A stretch of 64,000 nt of DNA from Sarcophilus harrisii. Its lineage: Eukaryota; Chordata; Mammalia; Dasyuromorphia; Dasyuridae. The stretch spans positions 426,835,669-426,899,668 of the forward strand of contig NC_045429.1 in assembly GCF_902635505.1 (NCBI RefSeq), written 5' to 3'. Positions 33,001-45,000 of the stretch are shown here, piece after piece (the first letter of the stretch is position 1; the number at the start of each line of letters is the position of its first letter). A program made the position numbers and the translations under genes. The notes beneath the pieces were generated by a model that saw only the letters and a list, made by a program, of their open reading frames with translations, ran no database searches and was not told where the DNA came from.

Positions 33001-36000
33001 GATGACTCTTTCCAACCTGCAGATAAAATATTAACTTCTCAGTGTGATGTTTAACCATCTGCCATTATCTGGCTCCCACCTACCTTCCCAGACTTATATT
33101 ACTCCCCTTCCTGAACTCTGTTCCAGCCCAACTGGTCCACTCCCTATTCTCCAAACTCAGCATGCCATCTTTTGACTTCCTGCCCTGGGCTGGAAGGCAC
33201 TTCTTTACCCCCTCAGAATCTCTAGCTTTCCAAGGAGCAGGGGTCACCCACCCCCAACCTTTACATGGATAGATTCCTCCTTCTCCTACCAGTTCTAAAT
33301 AAATTATATTTACTTGTCTGTGTCCATGGTGTCCCTCCCTAATAAAGATGTCAGCTGCTGCTTCAAGGCAGGGACTGATTAATTTTTGTCTCTCATTCTT
33401 TAGTATTTAGCACAGTGACTTGGACAAAGTAGGCACCTGCTAAGGAATTTTATAGCTCTCCCCCACAGATATCTGTGGGGTGGATCTTCCCAGTTACCAA
33501 GTGACCATTCTGTATTTTAGACCACACTTAGCCGGTACCAGAGAGAAGCCGAGATGAGCAGTTCTGCCCTTCAGAGAGCGGAGAGCAAGTTGGAGCAGAG
33601 AGATGCGGAGGTTCTCGAGCTTCAGAGGTGCATGTTGGGGATGGAGAAGGTGACTATTCTATTCTCTTGGATTTCAGATCCTCAGGGCTAGGAGATACCC
33701 TAAGATATGACCCTAGTCTACCCTCCTGCCTTGGGTACTTGTGCTGTCCTGCAAACTCAGACCCAGCTGCCTTCTTTTTAATGGACATTCCACAATGGTG
33801 GATTTCCTTCCTTGTTTGAAAGATGAGGAAGATTGTTTTATTTTTTTGGGGGGTGGGGGGGGCTCTCCTCTTAGCCTTTCCTGTTGCTGAGGGACTTTTC
33901 CCTTCCAGCTTGTACATCTCCCATTTAGGCTTGGAGATTGTTTTAAGTTGGCATTTGGTGCCCGGGGAATGGTAACCAGAGTTGGCAGATGAACCAGCCC
34001 TGGAATCATCAGGGCTGGGCTTTCCCACAGGGCAGCAGGGTGAGGTTTCTGAGGGGGAGAGGGAAGGGTTCTCGATCTCGGCAGAAGGCGCCCCGTGAGC
34101 CCATCTCTGTGCGGCGGCGGACCCTGTGATTCTCCGTGGAGGCAGACGCCTTCCCCCATCCCAACTTTGCCTTTCTCTGGCCCTGCCTAGGAACAAGAGA
34201 GCTTGCAGGAGAAGGTCAGGGAAGGGAACACAGCCCTGGAGGAGCTTCGGACCCGCAGTGCTGACTGCCTTGCAGAACAGGAAAAGTAAGGCTCCTGCTT
34301 GCTCACTTTGCAGCTGGGGCGGGGGCGTTGCATGCTGGGGCTCTTACAGGGCCAGATTTGGGGTGGGAGCTGCTGCTGATGTCACACCTGGCTGGCCTGA
34401 CTCACCCACATGCTTCAGCAGGGTGTGGACTCTCCCTGGTTTGGGAGCCTGGACCACCTTGAGGGGTCCCCCCCTTGCCAGGGAGCTCTGGGTGGTCAGA
34501 GCCATGGCTGAGAGGGACGGATCTACTGTCTGAGCTAGGAAGGGGACCTGGGCGCTTGCTTCAGCAGCACGTGTGCTAAAATTGGAAGGCTACAGAGAAG
34601 ATTAGCAGGAAGGGAACCTGGTGTCGTAAGTGGGAGCAAAATAAGACCTGGTTCGTATCCATTCAGGGTAGCCTGTCCTCCATAAAACGGATGTGAAATA
34701 TCCAGAGTGTGTGACACACCCGGCCAAGTGCTGCATGTGTGAGGCCCAAGGGGAGCAGAGGGCACCATAACAGGGAAAATCAAGGAAGGCTTCCTGAGGG
34801 AAGTGACATTTGAATTTGGCTTTAAGGGCAGCTAGTTGGTGCAGTGGATAGAGCAAGAGGACCGGAGTTCAAATCTGGCCTCAGACCCGTAACATTTCCT
34901 GGCTGTGTGACCCTGGGTATGTCACTTAACCCCAATTGCCTTAGGAAAAAAAAAATAAAATTAAAAAAAAAAAAAAGATGTTAGGAAAAAAGGGATGGAG
35001 GGCAGATAAAATACAGGTCATGTATGGGATACAAATAGTAGCCTAGTTCAGACCAGTCATAGAGAGAGAGGAGTATCTTGAGAAAAATGTGGAAAGGCAA
35101 TTTTTAAAAAATTAAGTCTTCTTTCAATCACGTCAGATTCTTTGTGACCCCGTCTGAGGTTTTTGTAGCAGAGATAGTGCAATGGTTTGCCAATTCCTTC
35201 TCCAGCTCATTTTACAGATGAAGAAAATGAGGTCAACAGGGCAAAGAGACCTATCCAAGGTCATACAGCTAGTAAGAGTCTGAAGCTGCATTTGAACTTG
35301 GGGAGATGACTTACTGACTCCAGGCCCAGCACTACCCACTTCACCAGCTAGCTGTCCCACAAAGGGCCATGACTGAGCTCAGACAGCAGCAGTTGTGTAA
35401 GGGCTTACATGCCAGGTGTCAGAGTTTGAACTTTAATTTGGTGAATCCATGGAAGGTTTTGATTAATGAATGGTATGGCTTTGCAAATGAAGAAGAGATT
35501 TGGCCACAGACTAAAGGATGATGTGGAGGGTGAATGTGAGTGGAAACAGAAGGGCCTATTTATGGAACTCCCTGTCTCTGGAAGGGTTCCAACAGAGATT
35601 AGATGGGTGACCTGAAACAGTTTGATATAATGGAAGAAGGGAGCCTTTATTGCAATCCTGAGAAATTACTGAGAAAACCAAGATCTAAACTTTCCTGAAG
35701 AATTTACGTTAGCGGGAAATAGTTGCTATTGCTATTACCCAGTGGTAGGTGTGGTTGATTCTATATATGTATGGGTGAACATGTATAAAGCCATTTCAAA
35801 TAGGAAAGGCCTCTTCTGGGAAGGTAGGAACCAAGTAGAGCCTTGAAAGAAGCTAGAAAAGGTGTATTTATCCAGCAGAGGCAAAAGAAGAAATTTCAAC
35901 AGTGATTTGGGAGGTAGACTTAAGTTACCTCTAATTTAATTAATATTAAATGATGAATAAATTACTTTCTACTTTCCTTATGGTCAGGGAGACAGAGAAA

Positions 36001-39000
36001 GCCTGTGTCATTGAAACAAAGTATCACCAAATTAGGCCACTCTCAGCCCTAGGCCACTGAGGAATTTCTGGCCTCCTTATGCTGTAGGCCATAAACAGAA
36101 ATAAACTGTCAACTAATGAATCATAGATCCAGTTTAATGTTGTATTGGGTATAGTCTAAACTATAATCTTATTAGGCCTGTACATCGTAATTCCCGTCAC
36201 AGTCTTTGAGGATAGAGCTTTCTTGAGGCCTTTATCCTTGTCCTTATGACTCTAGATCTTAAATTTAGGTCAGCCATGGAAAATCTAAACATTTTATTTT
36301 TAGTTCTTTGCTTTTGTCATCTGCCTCCCTGACCTAATCTGTTTCCAGAGTGGGTCAGAAACTCAAAATACAACTGAATTATTTTGGGTTATTCTCTCCC
36401 CCCCCCATATTGAAAGTTTGAATTAATGGAAATATAAGAGGAAGAAACTAAATCTATGTGGTTATATGGATTTTAGGCAAAAGGAGGAGGGAAAGACAGA
36501 GTAAAAATGAAGCATGAAGGAAGAAAAGGGAGGAAGGAAGGAGGAGATAGAAAGGAAGTTTGTTGATTCTGCTTCCTTATCTCTGCACCAGTTTATATAT
36601 TTTTGTGCTTTTATTTATTACATTAATTGTTTCTTACAACACAACAATATTCCATTGCTTTCATATACCACAATTTGTTTAGCCATTCCCCAAATGATGG
36701 GTATCTACGTTGTTTTCTAATTCTTTGCCATTGCCGAAATTGCCATTGTAAATATTTTGGTATTTATGGAGACTTTCTTCTTATGCCCTCCTTGGGATAT
36801 AAGCCCCAAAATGGAATCTCCAAGCCAAAAAATATGACTGTTTTAGTGATTTTATTTACACAAAGTGATTATATTGATTCACAGATCCACCAGTAGTGCC
36901 CCCAGAAAACCTATCTTTCCAACCACTCCAGCATTAATTATTGTTATCTATTTTTGTCTTTTGTCAGGTTTTGGGATGTGAAGTGAAACTTCCATTACCT
37001 TGATGTGCATTTCTCTTATTATTATTGAATTAGAGGATTCTCTCTCATGCTTCTGATTACTTTGCAACTTTTCTTGAAAACAGTTTGTTCGGGGCACCTA
37101 GGTGGCACAGGGAGGGAATAGGACACCAGCCCCTGAAGTCAGGAGGGCCTGAGTTCAAATCTGGCTTCTGACAATTAACACTTCCTAGCTATGTGACCCT
37201 AGGCAAGTCACTTCACCCCAATTGCCTCAAAAAAAAAAAAAGAAGAAAGAAAGAATGAAAGAAAACAGTTTGTTCATGCCCCTTGATCACTTATCGATTG
37301 GGAATGGCATTGTTTTTTATCTTGTTTATATTTATCTTGGATGCTAAATCAGATTACTTTGATACAAAGATTTTTTATTCTCCTTACCTTATACTAGGTG
37401 CATTAATTTTGTCTATGCAGAAGTTTTTTGGTTTTAGGTAGTTGAAGTTATTTTATTTTTTTGTAATTTTCTCTGGTTTGGTTTGGTTTGGTTTGGTTTG
37501 GTTTGGTATCCATAACTCTGAGAGGTATTTCCTTGTACATCTTTCTTCTTCACTCTCTCCAAATCATCCTTGACTCGGCTACCAAAATGATTTTCCTAAC
37601 ACATGGATCTACCCAAGCCTCCTATACATACAACTCAATAAATAAGTTTCAGTGGCTCCCTTCTATCTCCAAGATCAAATATAAAATCTTCTCCATGATC
37701 CTTCAAGACTTTCATAATCTAGCCCCTCCCTACCTTTCAAGTCTTGATGCTTTACTTATCCTCCAGCCACAGTGGCCCACTTGCTAAACTTCACTAGAGC
37801 TAGTGCTCTGTCCTCTGTACCCGTTGGCCGCCTACATTCATAAAACCATTTATTTTACAGATTATGTTGCTTATATAAAATCTGATCTATAACATATATA
37901 AGTAATGGGCTTAGAGCAGGCGGGCTGCAGTCAGACTTCCCTGCCTACTCAGCCATTTTTCTGCTTTTCTCCTTCCTCATCTGGAGGATGGAGTTCTCAA
38001 GCCATAATCAAATCCACTCTGCCCTCTAGCAGAGAAGCTCCTTAAGGGCAGGAATTCTCTTTCCTTTGACATTTATAATCAGGTAGTTGATGTGTAAGTG
38101 CTTAATAAATTTTTTTATCCATATTCATATACAGTTAAACTATTTTAATAATTGGCCATATAAAATGCAGATTTTCCAAACAAAACAAATTGAGAAAGAA
38201 AATAGAGAAGAGGTAGAAAAAGGAAGTTTTAGAGCTTAAATGCCAGACTTGGGAGACAGTTGTAGATTTCTGGGTTTTTTAGGTATCCCTCACTGTTACC
38301 CCAAAAGGGGCTGGTTATGTAACTGCAATATAATGAAACCTTCCATCATAGTCTCTACTTTGGTTTCCCAATAGTGTTGGACTCCTCTACCTTGTAAAAG
38401 AAAATTGGGGTCACCAAGCATTATGCTTCTGAGGCATAGGGAGATAGCAGCAGCAGGCTGGAAAGTCATGGCATATTTTTCTCAAGTGGCTTGGCCTTCT
38501 GGGGATTTTTGGTTCTGTCTGCTTTGAAGAGATCATGTAGTGTGATAGAATAATTACTGGCCTGGAAGTTAAAAGCTTTAGGTCCAGTCCTGGCTGAGCT
38601 AATAATGATTTTGTGATTTTAGGGAGTCACTTCTTATTATACTTCACTTTCCTCTTCTAAAAATGAGGAAGAGGAAGGAGCTAGATCCTCCAAGAAGAAA
38701 CTGATCTTCTAAACAATAACATGACACAAATACAGCAGCTGTGGGGGGGTGAGATCCTCTAGCAAGGATCAGAAAAGAAGTAGCAATGGTTGGTTGACCC
38801 AATAATAATAGACTTCTTGTCTTTCTGGGGTATATATCCTATGTATTCAAGATATGATGGCGCTTTCCAAGATTTAGGAAAATTGATGACTTAAAAGATA
38901 TAATATTTTTTTGAAAATCCATTTTAGCTAATTAAAAAAAAAAAAAAAAGATGACTACCACCAGTTCTTGTGATTCATTTGGAGACACATGACCTTGCCA

Positions 39001-42000
39001 GAAGGAATCTAAAAAGTAATTGCTGAGATTATGAAAATGTTCTGGTCAAGAAAGTTTGTATTTTTCTTTACTGCTGTTTCTTGAAGACGAGATGAAGAAG
39101 ACTATAGGTAATTTAAGATTTTGAATTGACTGATTAAAGAAGATGGTATCTGAGAATGGGATTTGGTTTTTTTGGTGTCTATCTTTTGTATAAAGATAGA
39201 TCTTTGCCATCTTTAGGCTTTAAAATAAATATGGGGAGCAAGGGAATTTCCTATGTATATCTACCAAGTTTGATTCCATAGAAAGTACATAGGTACAGTG
39301 AATGAAAAATATCAGAGAAGATAACCCAAAAGTTTAAAGGAAAAAATGGACCCCCAAAGGGGTCATGAAGTCAGATAGCTATACAGAAATGGACCAGTGT
39401 TTTAAGTCACCAAAAAGGAAGTAAGTAGGCCTTTTGTAAGGAGGTATAGGTATATTTGACCTCAGAAGTATCTTTGAGATTTGGTGGTTAAAACTCATAC
39501 CTGGAATATAGCTTTTTTAAAGTATACCTTACACACACACAAAAAACAGGGAGATGAAAAAATGGCATGATTGAGAGGGGGATAAGTGAAAAAGATTAGT
39601 AACAATAACTATAAAAATGTTTATGTAGTACTCTTAAGAATTGCTTTAAAAAAGTTGCTTTATGTATATTAACTCATTTAATCTTCAAAACAATTCCCTG
39701 AGGTAGTAGGTGTCATTATAATTCCCTATTTTACAAATGAGGAAATGAGACTAATAATGGAAGTAACTGTAGAGATACTGCTATTAGGGACTAAGGCAGA
39801 ATTTGAGCTCCTGTCTCTTGACATTAGTTTGAGTTCTTTATCCACTGTCACCCAGGTTCCCAAAGTTCTATATCTTAAGAACATATCTTCAGATATTGTA
39901 GTATGTGATTATGATGGAATGTTGTTGTTCTATGGGAAATGATAAGCAGGATGCTCTCAGAAAAACTTGGAATGTCCTTCATGAACTCAATCAATGTGAA
40001 ATGTACCTTGTACAAAGTAATAGCAATGTTTTGGGATGATCAGTTAATGACTTTGCTATTTGCAGCAATACAGTGATCCATGACTATGAAGGACTTATGA
40101 TGAAAAATCCTATCCATACACCTTCAAGGAGCTTACTATCTAATAGAGAAATCCACAGGCAAACAAGCAAGTTATGTACAGGATAACAGGAAATAATAAA
40201 GGGAAGGCTCTAGAATTAAGGGAGATTGAGAAAGATTTCCTGTAAAAAGATGGGATTTTAGTTGAGACTTGAAGGAAGCCAGGGAAATCAGTAACTGTAG
40301 TAAAAGCATTCTAGTCATGGGGGACAGACAGAAAAATACCCAAAGTGTCGTGTTCATGGACTAGCCAGGAGGCCAGTGTTATTGGATCACAGAGTTACAA
40401 GTTAAGGAGTAAGGTGTAAGAAGGTGGGGGCAGGTAATGAAGGGATCTGGAGGTCCCAGGAAGCCACTAGAGTTCGTCGAGTAGGAAAATCGCTCTGGTG
40501 GTTGAAGGGAGGATGGATCAGAGTTGGGAGAGACCCGAGACAGGCAGACTCACATGAGGCTTTTGTGGTTATCCAAAATTGAGGCGATAGCAGTGTCAGG
40601 AGAGAGAAGGGGGCCATATTCCAGAGATATTGGGACATCTGAAGGGAATGGGAAGCCATGGGATATTTAAGAAGGGATGAGAAACTTTGGAAGAGTCCCT
40701 GTGGAGAGCAGGATGGTGAGTTAATAAGGGAAGGTATAGCAGGTTTGCCTAGCAACAGTGAGGGCCCAGTTGGGCTTAAATAACATAAATTTGTAGTGGA
40801 CTCAGAGTTGAATGATTTTCTTCCCTTTCATTTAGTAGCGCATATGTAGGAGCCAAAATGGTGAGTGTGATCCAAGGCTGAGGCTGAGCTGTGTGTAATT
40901 GGTATTACTCTGTCATTAGAATATACTGCAGATCAGTTGGACAGAAAGGAGAACTAGATGAGGAGTTTGCCACATGTTTGGCATTTGCACATGATATAGA
41001 AGCGATGAAAGATTTCATTCATCCAGATACCTGCCAGAGCATTCTCCCTGCCAAAAGCAGAGTAACTGATAAACTTCATTTGATTTAAAGATAATTTTCT
41101 ATACCTTTAAAAGGTATAGGAACCAATAAGGGAAAATTCTGAGTTAAATTTGATTTTTACTAACTGGAATATAATTGGAGTAGGGGGGAATGACTTAAAA
41201 CAAAAGCTAGATGCAGCTATAAGTATAGTTTTATATACATCCTAGATTTGGGGAGAATAGATTTTAAAGGTTACAGAAGAGGAGTTCTTAACCTAAGGTC
41301 TGAATTAAAAAAAAGAAAATTGATAACTATATTTCAGTATAATTTGTTTCCTTTGTAATCTTATGTAATTTATTTTGTGCTTTTAAAAAACATTATCCTT
41401 GGAAAAGGAATTCATAGGTTTCACCAAACTACCAATAGGTCCATAATACAAAAAAAAAAAAAAAAAAAAAGATTAAGAACCCCCATTTCACAGGAGAAAT
41501 AGGTATCCTGGACTAATATTTTGCAGAAGTCAGACCAAGAAGGATGAGAGGAGGAAAAAGCAAAGTTGTCTAAAGCAAAGTTTATTAAACTGTGGATCAT
41601 GACCCTATATGGGCTCTTGTAACTGAATGTGGGGGTCAAAAAATTATGATTTATCAGTAAATGTTTGATTTTGTATACCTTTTATATACCTATATAAATG
41701 GGGTAAAGTAAAAATTTCTTAGATGAAAAGGGGTTGTGAGTGTAAAACATTTAAGAAGCCCTGCTCTAACAGAAACCATTGTGACTATATAGGAAAATAC
41801 CCAGCCAACTTAGATTTTTAAAAAGATGGATCTGTTACTTGCCCCCAACCCCCCACCCCCAAATGACATACAAATAACTGATAGGCAGTTGCTGCCCAAG
41901 CCAAATAAGAGAGTACTTTGTTATCTGAGTGACCTTGTTTAATTCAAATCATCTGACCCAAATGAGCCATCCTTAGGTACTCAGAACAGATGGATATGAT

Positions 42001-45000
42001 TATTGAGTCACTGTCCGTGATATTTTTAAAAATGGAATTGCTGCTCAATTGGAGAAGGGAAAATTTCAGCAAAGAAAATGAAAGCTTGTGAACAATAGAC
42101 AGTGAGCTTGACTTCTACAATGGATCATGAAAAAGACAGTAAGCAGATAATCTAGAAGCACAGCAGCATGGCTCCACCAAAAACTGGTCATTCTAGATTG
42201 GCATTTTCTTTTTTTGACAGGGTTACAAAACTAGCAGATGTGTTGTTCACCAAGATTTTTAGCAAAGCATTTGATAAAGTAAATCTCATACTAGTCTTGT
42301 GAAAAAGTGGAGATGTGGACTAAAGGAGAACACAGATGGATTTATCACAGGTTGGATGGCTGAACTCCTTAGAGTGGTCATAAGTGGTTCGATGTCTCAT
42401 TGGCAAAGGGTCTCTAGTAGAGGATTTTAGGGATCTATTCTTGTCCCTGGGCTGTTTAAGATTTTTATCAAGGATCTGAATAAAAGCACAGGCAGCATTC
42501 TTATAAAATTTGCAGATGACACAAAACCAGGAGAACATGATATATGGCAGGATCCTAAAAGGTCTTAATAGGCTAGAGCTCAGCATCTTAAACTTTGGGT
42601 TGCAACTCCATATGAGGTCTAATAGCTGAATATGAGAGTTGTAAAATTATGATTTATTAGTAAATGTTTTGTGTACCTGGGGATCATGTAAAAATGTCTC
42701 CAGTGAAAAAGGGTCCACCAAAGGGTGGAAAAATTTTAAGAAGCCCCGCGTTAGAGCAGTGGACTGAAGCTCCTAAGATGAAATTGTAAAATGTTATACT
42801 TGGGCTCAAAAATTTACTTCAAAAGCAAAGGATAGAAAAAGGCATGATTAGGCAAAAGTCATCTGAAAAATATCTGGGAGTGTTAGTGAACAGTAAGCTT
42901 AATTTAAATTAGCAGTGGAGGTGGGGCGGGAGCCAAGGAGATCTTGGTGGCCCTTGAGAGTCAGGAAAGCTTCCAGAAGTCAGTTGATATCTCCAGAATT
43001 TCCCAGGGATTCCTCTGTCCTGCTGTCTCAGACTATATCTGCAATGCTGTGCTCAGTTCTGGGTGCCATAGTTTAAGAAGGGCATTGAGGAGCTGGAGGA
43101 GTGTCTGGAGAAAGAAGCCCAGATGGTGAAGAGCCTTGAATCTGTATCTTGAGAAGACAGGCTGAAGGAGCTAGCGGTTTTCAGCCTGGAGAAGAGAAGG
43201 CTCAGGGAGATAGACTGGCTGGCTTCAAGTTTTGGAAGGTCCTCCTGGAGGGAGGGGTGATGAGCTTTGGGAATGGAGGATTACAGACTTAGAACTGGAA
43301 CATGGCTGCCCATTTGGTGTCTAGCCTCTTCTTACCCACAAGGAAACAGACTCGGAGGGTTTTAAGTTAAGTGATGTGTATCATGGAGATTTGAACCTGG
43401 GATCTCTGATCAAATGTTCTTTCCACTGTACAGGTTCTCTTGGACTCAGAGGACAGAATCAGGAGCAATAGGAGGGATTTACAAAAAGGCCAATTTAGGT
43501 TTGATACAGCAAAGATTCCCAATAATCGGGTATTGCCAGAGGCCAAATGGTCTGCCTGGAAGGAGGTGGTAGAAATCTTCCAGTGGGGGCTTCTTGGCCA
43601 CTTGCTCGTAGATTATGGCAAGAATTGTTTTTGTCAGTGTGACTTCTGAAATCTCTTCCCATATTAAATTCTGAGATCACCCTTCATGTTTCTCACCTCT
43701 ATAGCTCCTCAGCAAAACTGCCAAAATAATCTTTCTGAAGCAGAGTTGAGACTGTCACTCCTGCTAAACAATCTTAATTGGCTTCCATTGTCTTTAATAT
43801 CAAAACAAGCCCTTTGGTTTATTCAATACTCAATGGCCAGTAAACATTTATCAAGTGCTTCCTCTCTGCTAATCACTATCCTAAGTGTGAAAATGCAAAT
43901 AAGAAAAAGATGGCCCTTGCCGTCTAGAAGTTTTAGTCTAATGGGGGAAAGGAAGCTAAAAAGAGGCTGCTTGCCATTGGAGGAAAGGAACATGGGAACA
44001 TGATGTGTATAAAGTCAAAACCAAACAGAGCAGCTATTGTGAAAGTGTAATGATAAAAGCTTTCATAGTAAGATCATAGGCTTCTTTTCAGACTTACCAT
44101 TTCTTAAATGCACAAGTGTAGAATATAAACCTTGAAGGGCAAAAATTGTGTTTTGTTCTCTTGGTATCTCCAGGGCCCAGCATAATGCCTTGGCATATAA
44201 TAGGCCCAATGAACTCCAGCTCCAGAACGTTATGATTCTGTGGCATCCCACCCCAAGCCCTTGGGACAGTTGGCAGAGATGATAGTAAAACAGAATATTA
44301 TACATAGATTACATACTCCTCAGAGCAAAGAGAAACAGAATTTAACAGCCCTGAAATCCTGTCTTCTCTCTTGTCCTGACCTTGTAACGGGACAGAGACA
44401 GTATTTTTTCTCTTTGCATCAATCCTCTGATCCTTTCTGTCTCCAGAGCTGCTCAGCTGGAGAAAGAAGTGGCTGGCCTTCGGGAGAAGATCCATCACCT
44501 GGATGACATGCTGAAGAGCCAGCAGCGGAAAGTCCGGCAGATGATAGAGCAGGTGAGATCTCATCTCCCTTTCTCCCTCTCCAAAATATCCCATCCCTCA
44601 CTGCCCTATGGAATTGTTTTTGCCTGTCAAGTCTGGGCCAGGGAAATCCTTTTGCCCCTTTACCCAGAGGTTTCTGTTTGAGTGTTTATAGCATATTCTC
44701 TCTTGATATATATCTATATCCATATTTATAATCCGGGATTATACTGTCCTGATTTAGTTCTCCCCCTTTGCCTTTTTATCATCTGATTTCCATAGAGGGT
44801 AGGGAGAGGAAAGAAAATGAGCCAAAACTCATTCTCCTCCTTTCTCTGTGAGCCATTCTGAAAAATGTTGTTAATGAAAAGAAAAGAGTGAATTCTCTTT
44901 GCTTTGTCTTTAAATGTGATATAGAGAAAATTTTATTATTTTTTATTTTTTAAGTTGGCAAAAAAAGGGTATATTTTGACACTGAGTATTCTCAGCAGGC

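Larger units (their letters stand above)
34780..35640 (-). repeat. L2 LINE, antisense, interrupted by two SINEs
   Basis: AAGGCTTCCTGAGGGAAGTG before 34826, then after the SINEs CAGAGTTTGAACTTTAATTT and GACTAAAGGATGATGTGGAG at 35415-35530. Order follows the L2 complement. Diverged. Confidence 0.5.
41850..43640 (+). repeat. L3/CR1 LINE with part of the reverse transcriptase, interrupted twice
   Basis: Long decayed copy. TCTAGATTGGCATTTTCTTT, TTAGCAAAGCATTTGATAAA and AAATTTGCAGATGACACAAA follow the L3/CR1 reverse transcriptase in order. The last encodes FADDTK (42509-42526), the conserved polymerase box. The 3' part includes TGTGCTCAGTTCTGGGTGCC, TTTTCAGCCTGGAGAAGAGA and, after a MIR, AGGAGCAATAGGAGGGATTT. 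Many stops; not coding. Confidence 0.8.

Noticed and set aside
33654-34196. 180-codon antisense ORF between two TUFT1 exons
   Set aside because: It runs antisense through intron and polypyrimidine acceptor sequence, with a second ORF in another frame over the same bases. No domain.
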